A DNA stretch of 50,182 bases from assembly GCF_015206815.1 (NCBI RefSeq), contig NZ_JADEXZ010000045.1, positions 1 through 50,182 on the forward strand, read 5' to 3'. Positions within the stretch are counted from its first letter, which is position 1. Every line of letters begins with the position of its first letter. Origin of the DNA: Fortiea sp. LEGE XX443 (GTDB lineage: Bacteria; Cyanobacteriota; Cyanobacteriia; Cyanobacteriales; Nostocaceae). A program made the position numbers and the translations under genes. Positions 16,803 to 26,038 of the stretch are shown here, one piece after another. The notes under the pieces are model-generated. The model did no database searches. It was given only the letters and a program-made list of their open reading frames with translations, and had not been told where the DNA came from.

Positions 16803-17171
16803 TCAAAGATGAGATTTAGTTCTGGTGAGTTCAATACTGATTTTGCCAGCAAAATCAGGAATGGGTGCTGCGGGTTTGGTGACAATAACTTGGACTTGCG
16901 TGACGCGATCGCTCTGTTGCAAGATAGATTCGGCAATTGTACCTGCTAACTTTTCTAGTAAAGCGAACTTGGCTGTTTTTACGAGGTTTTGAATTGTGCT
17001 AATGACACTGCGATAATCGAGAGTATCTGCGATCGCATCAGTCTTGGCAGCTGAGGAAATATCTAACCATAACTTTACATCCACTTCAAACCATTGGCCT
17101 AGTGACTGTTCCTCTGGCAAATATCCAGTGTAGCCATAGCAGCGAATTCCAGTTAAATGAATACAGTCCAT
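16803..17171 (-). CDS. folB: Dihydroneopterin aldolase
   Basis: This 122-residue enzyme splits dihydroneopterin to 6-hydroxymethyl-dihydropterin in folate synthesis. Recognisable blocks are IHLTGIRCYGYTGYLPEEQ near the N-terminus, LDYRSV, LLEKLAGTIAESIL (catalytic glutamate region) and the C-terminal VIVTKPAAPIPDFAGKISIE with the conserved lysine. I start at ATG 17171, giving MDCIHLTG and the normal length; an in-frame ATG 13 codons upstream would add unconserved residues. It is divergent from menD. Confidence 0.92.
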   Translation of the reverse strand: MDCIHLTGIRCYGYTGYLPEEQSLGQWFEVDVKLWLDISSAAKTDAIADTLDYRSVISTIQNLVKTAKFALLEKLAGTIAESILQQSDRVTQVQVIVTKPAAPIPDFAGKISIELTRTKSHL

Positions 17172-17308
17172 AGGTGTTTCCGATAAATTTGCAATTAATT
17201 GACCATACAAAATTTAACAAACAAAGGTTTGAAAGCCTACATGTTCACTGAAAGTCAGTATGAGAGAATGCCACAATTGGATATTGTCTGATAGCTACCT
17301 TGGATTTG

Positions 17309-19045
17309 ATGCTGGTCGCCTATAGGAATGTTAATCAACTTTGGGCTTTTGTCTTGACGGAGACATTAAAGCGCCTGGGTTTAACTTGTGCTGTAATTTG
17401 TCCTGGTTCTCGTTCTACACCTCTAACAGTCGCCTTTGCTCAACAAAGACCGGATATTGAAGCGATTTCTATTCTCGATGAACGCTCTGCTGCTTTTTTT
17501 GCTTTGGGAGTAGCTAAAGCCACGGGACGACCTGTAGCACTGGTTTGTACTTCTGGTACAGCAGGAGCAAACTTTTATCCCGCAGTCATTGAAGCCAAAG
17601 AAAGTCGCGTACCATTACTGTTGCTCACTGCTGATAGACCACCAGAACTGCGAGATTGCCACTCTGGTCAAACTATCGACCAAGTGAAGTTATATGGTAG
17701 TTACCCAAACTGGCAAGCCGAGTTAGCTTTACCCTCTCCAGATATGGACATGCTGGCGTATTTGCGGCAAATCATAATTTATGCCTGGGAACGAGCGCAA
17801 ACACCAACACAAGGGTCGGTACATTTGAATATTCCCTTTCGTGACCCCCTTGCACCAATCCCTGATGGTACTGACTTACAGTTTGACACAGAAGAATTCT
17901 TCGCCGCAGTCACAAATACAATCTCGACTCCAGACTCTAGTCTTCTGACTCCCCAAGCATGGCAGCAATGCGATCGCGGTATTATTATTGCTGGAGTTGC
18001 CCAACCACAAAATCCTCAGGAGTATTGTAGAGCGATCGCTAAACTTTCCCAAACTCTCCAATGGCCAGTTTTAGCCGAAGGACTCTCACCATTAAGAAAT
18101 TATGCTGACCTCAACCCCTATTTAATTTCTACCTATGACCTGATTTTGCGTAATCAGCAACTAGGAAAGCAGTTAGCGCCCAAAATGGTAATTCAGGTGG
18201 GAGATATACCTACCAGTAAAGAATTACGTAATTGGCTAAGTAATACACAACCCCGACGCTGGGTAATTGACCCTAGCGACCAAAACCTTGACCCTCTCCA
18301 CGGAAAGACAACACATTTACGAATTAGAGTGGAAGAGTTGGGGGAATGGAAAACAGACAAGAAAAAGTTTTCTGCTTCATCTGAATATCTGCAACTGTGG
18401 TGTACTGCGGAAGCGAAAATCAGGCTCGCTGTTGATCAAACTATGACGAACATGGAGGATTTATTTGAAGGTAAAGCGGTCTGGTTATTGTCTCAAACAC
18501 TACCACCAGAAACACCGCTATTTATTGCCAATAGTATGCCTGTGCGAGATGTAGAGTTTTTTTGGCGACCTAATAATTTAGGAGTGCGATCGCACTTTAA
18601 CCGTGGTGCTAACGGTATCGATGGTACACTATCTACCGCGTTAGGAATTGCCCATCGTCAACAAAGTAGTGTGATGATAACAGGAGATTTAGCACTGTTG
18701 CATGACACCAATGGTTTTTTAATCCGCAATCAGTTTGTTGGTCATCTGACGATTATCTTAATCAACAACAATGGTGGTGGAATTTTTGAAATGTTACCCA
18801 TTGCCAAATTTGACCCACCCTTTGAAGAATTTTTTGGCACACCACAGGATATTAATTTTGCCCAGTTATGTGCTACTTACAATGTGCAGCATGAACTAAT
18901 TACTTCTTGGCCACAGTTGCAGAAAAAATTAAAAACACTTCCAACTAAAGGAATTTGGGTTTTGGAGTTGCAGACAAATCGCAAAGCTGATGCCAAATGG
19001 CGACAGGATAATTTAAGCAAGTTTGCGAGAGCTATTGGAATCTAA
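17309..19045 (+). CDS. menD: SEPHCHC synthase (MenD)
   Basis: This 578-residue thiamine-diphosphate enzyme adds a succinyl semialdehyde unit from 2-oxoglutarate to isochorismate, the first committed step towards phylloquinone in cyanobacteria. Motifs include ICPGSRSTPLTVAFA, LDERSAAFFALG with the cofactor-activating glutamate, TSGTAGANF, GVRSHFNRGANGIDGT and the ThDP/magnesium motif GDLALLHDTNG ending in NNNGGGIFEMLP. I favour ATG 17309, which puts six residues before NVNQLW as in relatives; a TTG at 17300 is the alternative. It is complete and stands alone, divergent from folB. Confidence 0.95.
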   Translation: MLVAYRNVNQLWAFVLTETLKRLGLTCAVICPGSRSTPLTVAFAQQRPDIEAISILDERSAAFFALGVAKATGRPVALVCTSGTAGANFYPAVIEAKESRVPLLLLTADRPPELRDCHSGQTIDQVKLYGSYPNWQAELALPSPDMDMLAYLRQIIIYAWERAQTPTQGSVHLNIPFRDPLAPIPDGTDLQFDTEEFFAAVTNTISTPDSSLLTPQAWQQCDRGIIIAGVAQPQNPQEYCRAIAKLSQTLQWPVLAEGLSPLRNYADLNPYLISTYDLILRNQQLGKQLAPKMVIQVGDIPTSKELRNWLSNTQPRRWVIDPSDQNLDPLHGKTTHLRIRVEELGEWKTDKKKFSASSEYLQLWCTAEAKIRLAVDQTMTNMEDLFEGKAVWLLSQTLPPETPLFIANSMPVRDVEFFWRPNNLGVRSHFNRGANGIDGTLSTALGIAHRQQSSVMITGDLALLHDTNGFLIRNQFVGHLTIILINNNGGGIFEMLPIAKFDPPFEEFFGTPQDINFAQLCATYNVQHELITSWPQLQKKLKTLPTKGIWVLELQTNRKADAKWRQDNLSKFARAIGI

Positions 19046-19052
19046 CTATTTT

Positions 19053-19072
19053 AGAGGATGTTTGAAAACTCT
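19053..19072. repeat. Sequence resembling the IS terminal repeat at the left edge
   Basis: GAGGATGTTTGAAAAC just after menD differs at two positions from the IS end at the window start (GAGGGTGTTTGAAAAG). No transposase or partner repeat is nearby. It may be a solo IS end, a scar or chance. Confidence 0.3.
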
Positions 19073-19125
19073 AGCTTAACTTACTAGACTGAATTAACAG
19101 GCCTTAATAGTTCTTTTTAAAGATT

Positions 19126-21444
19126 GTGCAGGAAGATTTTAGGTTAATTGTCGACTTAGTATTAGTTTTGGCAGTCGCAGCCTGTGGGGGACTGTTGGCA
19201 TCCCTTTTAAAACAACCCGTGCTGTTGGGGTATCTCATCGGTGGAATGGTTGTTGGGCCTGCTGGGCTAGGGCTGATTAAAGAAGTTATTCAAGTAGAGA
19301 CTCTGGCGCAGTTCGGGGTTGCTTTCCTATTATTTGCGTTAGGCGTAGAATTTTCCTTTGCAGAACTAAAAAAAGTTAAAGCGATCGCCCTTGGAGGCGG
19401 TGGACTGCAAATAACCTTGACAATCTTAATCACAGTGGTGCTTTGTGGTATCACGGGAGCCTGGGGAAGCTTACCCGCAAAAGGTGTATTTTTGGGGTCA
19501 ATTCTCTCTTTGTCTTCTACAGCAGTTGTCCTCAAGTGCTTGATGGAGCGCAACGAAACAGAAACGCCCCACGGGCAGGTAATGTTAGGCATTTTGGTAG
19601 TACAGGACTTAGCTTTAGGACTAATGCTTGCAGTCTTACCCGCACTTCACGAACCTGGTGAAGTCATCGGTATAGCAGTATTAACAGCGTTAGTAAGGAT
19701 TGGGTTATTTGCCGCTGGGGCAGTAGTGGCAGGAATTTGGTTAATACCGCCATTATTGCAAATGTTAGCCCGCACCGAAAGCCGAGAATTATTTTTACTA
19801 GGTGTAGTAGCTTTATGTTTGGGGATTGCCCTGCTTACAGAGTATCTAGGACTCTCAATTGAGATGGGGGCATTTGTCGCTGGCCTGATGATTTCGGAGG
19901 TGGAGTACGCCGACCAAACCCTGACTTACGTAGAGCCACTACGAGATATTTTTGCCAGTTTGTTTTTTGCTGCCATTGGGATGCTAATTGACCCAGTGTT
20001 TTTGTGGAACAATCTGGAATTAATTTTAGGGTTAGTGGCACTGGTTTTTGTCGGTAAGTTTTTGATTATTACCCCCTTAGTCAAGCTGTTCCGCTATCCG
20101 TGGAAAACAGCCTTCATTGCTGGCTTGGGACTAGCACAAATTGGGGAATTTTCTTTTGTTCTCGCTAGTGAAGGACAAGTATTGGGGTTGGTGTCCCGAC
20201 GAATATATTTATTAATTTTGGGGACGACAGCGGTCACACTCATTCTCACCCCTTTTGTACTGCGGCTACTACCACTCCTATTTAACTTTGCCGAATCTAT
20301 GCCTTGGCTGAAACCCTATTTAGCTGGGGAAGGTGAAGCACGAGATGTATCAGAAGAATTACCTGTCAAAGATCATATAGTTGTCTGTGGCTATGGGCGT
20401 GTGGGCAAGAATTTGGTCAAGTTATTGCAACAGCATGACTTACCTGTGGTAGTCATAGACCAATCCGAAGGTCGGATTCAGCAGTTACGGGAAGCAGGAG
20501 TGCCTTATGTTTACGGTAACTGCGTGAGTTTCCACGTTTTAGAAACCGCAGGCGTAAACCATGCCAAAGGAATGGCGATCGCACTTCCTGATCCCATGAG
20601 TACTCGTCTGAGCCTGAAACGCGCTTTGGAGTTATGCCCAGAACTAAATTTAGTTGTTCGCGCCACCCAAGACAAAAATATTGAAGTACTTTATCAATTA
20701 GGGGCTAGGGAAGTTGTACAACCAGAATTTGAAGCTAGTTTAGAAATGGCAACCTATCTATTAAATGACTTAGGTTTCTCGCCATTTGTAGTCCAACGGG
20801 AAATGCAACAAATCCGCAACGATCATTACTTGGCTTTGCGGCCAGAGCGTTCTGCTGACGAGGTTTCCCGCGATTTAAGACAAGCAACTCGTGATTTAAA
20901 TCGTCGCTGGTATCTTCTACCGTCTACTTCACCTCTAATTGGCATGAGTTTAGATGAAGCAGATATGCGTTACTTAACAGGCGTAAGTTTAATGGCAATT
21001 CGCCGCGCTAACGGTAATGAAATCGATTATCCCAATAATCAAACCAAATTAGAAGAAGGCGATCGCTTGTTGGTTGTCGGCGCATCTGAGGAATTAGCAG
21101 CCTTAGAAGAATTTGCTCAGGGTAAGATAGCCGTTCCCGGAGAAAATAGTGCTTGTCAATGGATAGTCGTCGATGCTGATTCTCCCGTTGAGAATAAAAC
21201 CCTTGCAGATTTGAAGAACCACGAAACATCAGTGCAGGTGCAAGCACTGCGACGCGATGGTAAGTTTATTCGCCGCCCTGATGATAAAACAGACCTGCGA
21301 GTTGGCGACCAAGTATTGTTGTGTGGTAGCTTACCGAGTTTGAATCAACTACAATCATTATTCGTCGCAGCCAGTAAAGTACCGTTATCTATGCCCGTGG
21401 CAAAAGCTAATGAGGCGCAAACGCTGAAAGAGTTTCTGCCTTAA
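19126..21444 (+). CDS. Kef-type K+/H+ antiporter with TrkA-N and two TrkA-C domains
   Basis: This 772-residue membrane protein has a CPA2 exchanger domain of about 12 helices (1-395). It includes LGYLIGGMVVGPAGLG, LFALGVEFSF, SLSSTAVVLK and GLGLAQIGEFSFVLASEGQ. A Rossmann TrkA-N domain begins near 413 (IVVCGYGRVGKNLVKLL, an NAD-type GxGxxG motif). Two TrkA-C domains follow (about 600-665 and 685-755), the second repeating the pattern LRVGDQVLLCG. Such proteins exchange potassium or sodium for protons, gated by nucleotides at the cytoplasmic domains. GTG start at 19126. No ancillary KefF/KefG gene is adjacent. Confidence 0.9.
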   Translation: MQEDFRLIVDLVLVLAVAACGGLLASLLKQPVLLGYLIGGMVVGPAGLGLIKEVIQVETLAQFGVAFLLFALGVEFSFAELKKVKAIALGGGGLQITLTILITVVLCGITGAWGSLPAKGVFLGSILSLSSTAVVLKCLMERNETETPHGQVMLGILVVQDLALGLMLAVLPALHEPGEVIGIAVLTALVRIGLFAAGAVVAGIWLIPPLLQMLARTESRELFLLGVVALCLGIALLTEYLGLSIEMGAFVAGLMISEVEYADQTLTYVEPLRDIFASLFFAAIGMLIDPVFLWNNLELILGLVALVFVGKFLIITPLVKLFRYPWKTAFIAGLGLAQIGEFSFVLASEGQVLGLVSRRIYLLILGTTAVTLILTPFVLRLLPLLFNFAESMPWLKPYLAGEGEARDVSEELPVKDHIVVCGYGRVGKNLVKLLQQHDLPVVVIDQSEGRIQQLREAGVPYVYGNCVSFHVLETAGVNHAKGMAIALPDPMSTRLSLKRALELCPELNLVVRATQDKNIEVLYQLGAREVVQPEFEASLEMATYLLNDLGFSPFVVQREMQQIRNDHYLALRPERSADEVSRDLRQATRDLNRRWYLLPSTSPLIGMSLDEADMRYLTGVSLMAIRRANGNEIDYPNNQTKLEEGDRLLVVGASEELAALEEFAQGKIAVPGENSACQWIVVDADSPVENKTLADLKNHETSVQVQALRRDGKFIRRPDDKTDLRVGDQVLLCGSLPSLNQLQSLFVAASKVPLSMPVAKANEAQTLKEFLP

Positions 21445-21470
21445 GTACAAAAAAGACTGAAGTTGAGTGA

Positions 21471-21689
21471 TTAACCTTTAGGCTGGAAGTAGGCGATCGC
21501 TTGTTTCCAAATGGTTGTTTGCTGGCTGTTTTCATCCGCAATACACACACAACTTGGATCTTGCCATAAAACCTTACCTGTCAGCAGGTCACCTGTGACC
21601 AGTTTGAACTCTACCACTGCTGCTTGTTTAATCAGGTTTTGCAGTTGTCGAATGCTTGGTAGTGATGTATCAAATTCAGTCGTAGGCAT
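21471..21689 (-). CDS. hfq: Cyanobacterial Hfq-like RNA-binding protein
   Basis: This 72-residue Sm-fold protein has the cyanobacterial Hfq sequence: LPSIRQLQNLIKQAA, VEFKLVTGDLLTGKVLWQD (Sm1) and TTIWKQAIAYFQPK (Sm2). Cyanobacterial Hfq forms hexamers but lacks the usual RNA-binding face. In Synechocystis it works at the pilus base with PilB and affects motility; in Anabaena its loss affects nitrogen fixation. I start at ATG 21689 (MPTTEFD); an upstream ATG would add seven residues. It is divergent from dapF, the same arrangement as hfq-dapF in Anabaena. Confidence 0.93.
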   Translation of the reverse strand: MPTTEFDTSLPSIRQLQNLIKQAAVVEFKLVTGDLLTGKVLWQDPSCVCIADENSQQTTIWKQAIAYFQPKG

Positions 21690-21743
21690 TTTTGATAATG
21701 GTTTATTCACAATAGAAAATGTTTTCAGTAAGTAGTTGTGAAC

Positions 21744-21783
21744 TATGAATTATGAAGGATAAAATTTCATACTTCATACTTTC
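21744..21783. repeat. GAAGT/ACTTC repeat copy between hfq and dapF
   Basis: TATGAATTATGAAG, then AAAATTTCATACTTCATAC: the two arms of the same hairpin-forming family as after gcvT, here inside the divergent promoter region of hfq and dapF. Confidence 0.6.
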
Positions 21784-21812
21784 CTAATCATTGATAATTC
21801 ATCATTGGAAAA

Positions 21813-22652
21813 ATGGCAATCAAATTTACTAAGTATCACGGTCTAGGAAACGACTTCATTTTAATTGACAATCGCTCATCATCCTCACCAGTCCTGACTC
21901 CAGAGCAAGCAATTCAGTGGTGCGATCGCCACTTTGGCATTGGCGCAAATGGTGTGATTTTTGCTTTACCTGGAGAAAATGGTACTGACTACACTATGCG
22001 GATTTTCAATTCCGATGGTTCAGAACCGGAAATGTGTGGTAATGGCATTCGCTGTCTAGCTGCGTTTCTCGCAGATTTAGAGGGCTTATCCCGCAATCAA
22101 GATAAATATCGCATTCATACCTTAGCTGGTACGATGACACCCCAGCTAATGCTCGATGGTCAAATCAAGGTAGATATGGGTTTACCTCGGCTACTAGCTC
22201 AAGAAATTCCTACTACCCTTGGCGCTGCTGATGCCAAAGTCATTAATCAACCTCTAGAAGTGGCAGGGCAAACTTGGGAAGTTACCTGTGTGAGTATGGG
22301 TAATCCCCACTGCATAACCTTTGTCGAAGATGTGGCTGCAATTTCTTTAGAAATCATAGGCCCGAAGTTTGAGCATCACCCAGCTTTCCCTCAAAGAACC
22401 AACACCGAATTTATTGAAGTGGTTAGTCGTAACTACCTAAAAATGCGGGTATGGGAGAGAGGTGCAGGTATCACCTTAGCTTGTGGGACAGGTGCTTGTG
22501 CATCCTTAGTAGCTGGCGTATTAACTGGCAGATGCGATCGCGCTGCTACTGTAGAATTACCAGGAGGTTGCTTACAAATTGAATGGTCAGAAATAGACCA
22601 ACGGGTTTACATGACTGGCCCAGCTGAACGGGTGTTTATGGGTACTGTGTAA
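21813..22652 (+). CDS. dapF: Diaminopimelate epimerase
   Basis: This 279-residue enzyme interconverts LL- and meso-diaminopimelate for lysine and peptidoglycan synthesis. The two catalytic cysteines are present: C75 in EMCGNGIRC and C224 in [10 protein letters not shown]. The N-terminal [12 protein letters not shown] and the NPHCITFV block complete the family signature. It is a two-domain pseudo-symmetric cytosolic enzyme of normal length, with a clear ATG start. It is followed by a strong terminator hairpin and is therefore monocistronic. Confidence 0.97.
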   Translation: MAIKFTKYHGLGNDFILIDNRSSSSPVLTPEQAIQWCDRHFGIGANGVIFALPGENGTDYTMRIFNSDGSEPEMCGNGIRCLAAFLADLEGLSRNQDKYRIHTLAGTMTPQLMLDGQIKVDMGLPRLLAQEIPTTLGAADAKVINQPLEVAGQTWEVTCVSMGNPHCITFVEDVAAISLEIIGPKFEHHPAFPQRTNTEFIEVVSRNYLKMRVWERGAGITLACGTGACASLVAGVLTGRCDRAATVELPGGCLQIEWSEIDQRVYMTGPAERVFMGTV

Positions 22653-22655
22653 CTT

Positions 22656-22701
22656 AATAGGGAACAGGAAACAAGCATCACACCGTTTCCCGTTCCCTAT
22701 T
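22656..22701 (+). terminator. dapF terminator hairpin
   Basis: AATAGGGAACAGGAAAC at 22656-22672 pairs with GTTTCCCGTTCCCTATT at 22685-22701, 16 of 17 positions, starting four bases after the dapF stop. A short T-run follows. Confidence 0.65.
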
Positions 22702-22761
22702 TTGCAGACTATGGTTTAGAACATCAACAGAGCATAAAAATTAGACACCACAAGGCTTTTA

Positions 22762-22803
22762 ATTCTGTAACCTGTAATCTGTCACCTATCACCTGTAACC
22801 TAC
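22762..22803. repeat. Heptanucleotide tandem repeat (second type)
   Basis: Units AACCTGT, AATCTGT, CACCTAT, CACCTGT and AACCTA follow each other in exact 7-base phase. This is an STRR-type array different in sequence from those around gcvT. It lies between dapF and the convergent oxygenase gene. Confidence 0.7.
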
Positions 22804-22817
22804 TATATTTCCAGGAT

Positions 22818-23807
22818 TTAATCAAACATATTTACTAAGCGATACCCTCTAGTATAAAGAGGCTCAGAAACTTTACTCTTCTGTCGCTGTTTCATCTGTT
22901 CCACAGTTTCATCAAATACAATTAATGTTTCTTTGCCAACCTTCAGCCAGTTTTCATAAGGCACACTCATATCTTCTTCAACACCAGCAATACTAGGTAC
23001 TACCATTGCTCGGTAAGCTTCGTTGAATTTTCTCCGAAACCTGAAATCTACTGAAATCCTCAGACCTTCAGTTTTCCGTCTAACTGTTTGGTGCAATCCT
23101 CGTGCATCATTAAAGTACATCGTCCCGTGTTGTAGTTTTGCTTCTGTGTAAGAAACAACCATCGGAATATCTTTACCTTCATCAAAGTCAGACATCACAC
23201 CCATAGCTCCTAGTTCCATTTCACGAGGCATTTCACCTGCTTCGATGGTAATATTATCAATGTCACCAAATAATGGTAAAACTACGACAGTAGCATCAGA
23301 TGGAACGCCTGCCCATACATCACTATGGCACTTTGAACTAGTAAAAGGCAAACGCAATTTTTCTGCATTAGTTTGACCATAAACCATACGTAGATTTACT
23401 GGTAAATCTACAGAATCGATAATGTCATTTGCACCCAGTTGATAGAAAGCATCAGCAACACTTTTTTGAAAAACGTTAAATGCTAAAACGTGTTCTCGCT
23501 TGGGCATTAATAAACCAGTCCCAGTGTAGTTGGGCAAAGTATTTCTGGCTTCTAACAACCGATTCAGCATTTCGGTTTCTGAAAGAATTATCGGACTATT
23601 CAGACATGCCGAAATGTAACCTGCTACTGCAACTCTAATTTGCTGGAATAGCTCAGTTTTTAATGTATGTTCAAATAGTAAGCGGTACTGATGTCTTGTA
23701 GCGATTCTTTCTGCAAGTTCGTTGAACAGTTTGTCACCAAGTTGAGAAAATGCGATCGCACGATCATATTGTAATTTATTGTCTACTGGTGATTCTTTGA
23801 TTATCAT
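22818..23807 (-). CDS. Putative Fe(II)/2-oxoglutarate-type oxygenase
   Basis: This 329-residue soluble protein carries an apparent jelly-roll iron site: H161-x-D163 in KCHSDVWAG, a distal histidine H239 in GLHQTVRRK, and R250 eleven residues later, the usual position for the 2-oxoglutarate-binding arginine. The segment between (VVVLPLFGDIDNITIEAGEM) fits the strands of the fold. It somewhat recalls StrG-like proteins of natural-product clusters, but I cannot confirm this. The first 100 residues are helical. It diverges from a methyltransferase and diiron-oxidase pair, which suggests a shared pathway. Substrate unknown; 2-oxoglutarate use is inferred from motif spacing. Confidence 0.6.
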   Translation of the reverse strand: MIIKESPVDNKLQYDRAIAFSQLGDKLFNELAERIATRHQYRLLFEHTLKTELFQQIRVAVAGYISACLNSPIILSETEMLNRLLEARNTLPNYTGTGLLMPKREHVLAFNVFQKSVADAFYQLGANDIIDSVDLPVNLRMVYGQTNAEKLRLPFTSSKCHSDVWAGVPSDATVVVLPLFGDIDNITIEAGEMPREMELGAMGVMSDFDEGKDIPMVVSYTEAKLQHGTMYFNDARGLHQTVRRKTEGLRISVDFRFRRKFNEAYRAMVVPSIAGVEEDMSVPYENWLKVGKETLIVFDETVEQMKQRQKSKVSEPLYTRGYRLVNMFD

Positions 23808-24309
23808 TTTTTCCTAGTTATTTTTAAATTAGCCAAACTACTTATACATCCGCAGACAAATCGTTGTTTAAAACGATTGCTGTTATTAAAATTTAACAAT
23901 ATTATTCTGTTTATCCTTCGTAGGATATACTACTTTATTTTTCAATTTATCTTTAGCAAATTCTTAATTATTGTAAATATTAGTAAAAGCAAGATGAAGT
24001 TAAAGACAAGTTAATCAGCAAGCAGAATTATGAAGTTTATGCAGATATTTAAAATAAAGCAGTTATGAAGTTAGATACGGATTTATTTAGTAATGATTAA
24101 ATAAAATAGTAGCTTGATGGTAGAACGACTATTAATTTAGTGTAATTTAATGCCATCTAGCTGCAAACAGATTAAATAAATAAACTTCAGTAAAATCAAC
24201 ATTTAAAAATAAAGTCAATAGGTGTTAAAAAATAAATAATTTCAACAATCGTTGAATATTTGAAACTGATAAGTACCAACATAAATAAAATATAAATATT
24301 TTTTTAACA
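23808..24309. promoter_or_regulatory. AT-rich divergent promoter region
   Basis: Half a kilobase of very AT-rich DNA separates the oxygenase from the methyltransferase. Two small dyads share the core AATCGTT: AATCGTT at 23859-23865 with AACGATT at 23872-23878, and TTCAACAATCGTTGAA at 24241-24256. They may be operator sites for one regulator. No gene is visible. Confidence 0.45.
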
Positions 24310-25080
24310 ATGTCAATGCTAAATAACAAAAAATCAACTAGTCATCTATATAATCGCACAGCATCTGAGTGGATTAGAACTCAACCTATTTCTCTCTCAG
24401 ACTTTACCGCACGTCCTTTTATACTAGAACTTTGTGAACCTGTTCATGAACTACGAGTACTCGATTTAGGTTGTGGTGAAGGTTATTGCAGTCGAGAGTT
24501 AAGCCGACGTGGTGCTGTACAAGTTCATGGAATAGATATTTCTCAAGGGATGATAGAAGCAGCCCGCTTACAAGAATTAGAAGAAGCTTTAGAAATTACG
24601 TATGAAATAGGATGCGCTACTAATCTCAAACAATTTGGTAATGGAGAAATTGACTTAATTGTTGCTGTTTTCTTATTTAACTATTTGACAATTGACCAGA
24701 CCCAGGAATGTATGAAAGAAGTTGTCCGTGTTCTTCGTCCTGGTGGTCGATTTGTCTTTAGTATTCCCCACCCATCTTTTCCATATATGCGGGAAGCAGC
24801 ATATCCATTTTATTTTCAAGTTGAAGAGAGAGGTTACTTTAGCAAGCGAGATCAACTTTTTCCTGGACGTATTTGGAAACGTGATGGTTCTTGGTTAAAT
24901 GTGCAGTTGATTCATAAAACTCTTGAGGATTACTTTAATGCTCTAAAAATTGCTGGCTTCAATACAATGCCCACTTTACAAGAACTACATGTTACTTCAG
25001 AGCATATTGCATTAGATGAATCATTCTTTAGCCCTTTACTCGATTTACCCCTCCATCTAGCCATCAGAGTATCAAAATAA
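24310..25080 (+). CDS. Class I SAM-dependent methyltransferase
   Basis: This 256-residue protein has motif I VLDLGCGEGYCSRELSRRG (50-68), the acidic residue after strand 2 in HGIDIS (D76), and a VLRPGGRFVFSIPHPSF stretch (motif post III). It belongs to the broad UbiE/Methyltransf_11 type that modifies small molecules. The target is unknown. It is followed after 13 bases by a haem-oxygenase-like oxidase gene, so the two are almost certainly cotranscribed. The ATG at 24310 is followed by another two codons on (MSMLNNKK). Base composition is more AT-rich than in the housekeeping genes. Confidence 0.82.
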   Translation: MSMLNNKKSTSHLYNRTASEWIRTQPISLSDFTARPFILELCEPVHELRVLDLGCGEGYCSRELSRRGAVQVHGIDISQGMIEAARLQELEEALEITYEIGCATNLKQFGNGEIDLIVAVFLFNYLTIDQTQECMKEVVRVLRPGGRFVFSIPHPSFPYMREAAYPFYFQVEERGYFSKRDQLFPGRIWKRDGSWLNVQLIHKTLEDYFNALKIAGFNTMPTLQELHVTSEHIALDESFFSPLLDLPLHLAIRVSK

Positions 25081-25093
25081 CACACAACAGATT

Positions 25094-25819
25094 ATGTCGT
25101 CTTTAATCAAACATTCTTACCGTGAAATAACGCTGAATCATCCTTTATGGAACCATGAGTTTCTTCAGCACTGTCGTACTGGAAATTTGTACCTTTCAGA
25201 TATACAGATACTAGCTGTTCAGATGTATAAGTTCTCCAAAGAATTCAATCGAATTCTAGCCAGTATCTTGTCTTGCTGCCCAGATGAAGCTGCTCAGTTA
25301 GTCATCTTAGAAAACCTATTTGACGAAATGGGACAAGGCGATACAGATAAGTCTCATCCAGAATTGTTTCGCCGATTTACCCGTGCGCTTGGTATTGATG
25401 ACAAAACTTTAGCAGTATTACCCACGACACCAGAAACTCGTGCTTTAATCGAAACCTATTTGAGAATTCCGCATCAGTATGGCTATTTAGCAGCGCTGGG
25501 TGCAGTCTGCTATGCTTCCGAAGGAATTGTTAGCTCTTTGTATACGCAACTATATAAAGGAATTGTCGGAGCTGCTCCTTTACCCAAAGAATCTTTAATC
25601 TTTTTTGAAGTCCATATTGATGTGGATGATAGTCATGCAGCGAAATTAGCAGCAGTCATTGAACCTCGAATCACGATGAGTGAGGAGGACAGTGATATCA
25701 AGGTTAAGTTAGCTATTGTAGAAGCAATGGATGCCCGTGTCCAATTCTTTAATGGAATCCAACGTCAAATTTCTAAATATAGCTTTTCTCCCGATTCATT
25801 ACTTCTTGTTAATTCATAA
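25094..25819 (+). CDS. Haem-oxygenase-like diiron oxidase (HDO/CADD/PqqC type)
   Basis: This 241-residue all-helical protein resembles the TenA/PqqC/CADD group. Six candidate metal ligands appear with the spacing known from diiron members such as CADD, UndA and BesC: E78 in ENLFDEMGQG, H88 in SHPELF, E143 in ASEG, and H174, D178 and H181 in FEVHIDVDDSH. Enzymes of this group oxidise amino acids, fatty acids or N-containing substrates, or act on their own tyrosines (CADD in p-aminobenzoate synthesis). A cofactor-independent PqqC or TenA role is less likely given the full ligand set. Coupled to the methyltransferase; substrate unknown. Confidence 0.75.
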   Translation: MSSLIKHSYREITLNHPLWNHEFLQHCRTGNLYLSDIQILAVQMYKFSKEFNRILASILSCCPDEAAQLVILENLFDEMGQGDTDKSHPELFRRFTRALGIDDKTLAVLPTTPETRALIETYLRIPHQYGYLAALGAVCYASEGIVSSLYTQLYKGIVGAAPLPKESLIFFEVHIDVDDSHAAKLAAVIEPRITMSEEDSDIKVKLAIVEAMDARVQFFNGIQRQISKYSFSPDSLLLVNS

Positions 25820-26038
25820 CTATATGTGAACGAAAAGGGTGTAAATACGGATGCAGGCATACTGATTTGTCATATTAGAATTCAAGCAACATATCCTAAT
25901 TTTCCCAGATGTAAAGCTGTAAATGGTAAATACAGAAACATTAAAATTTAAATTGTTTTTGTAGGAAATCTTCTTGTTGAAAATTGGTCAAATTGACAAA
26001 TTAAAGTTGGGTATAGATTAGAGTTAGAGGTGGTTTTT

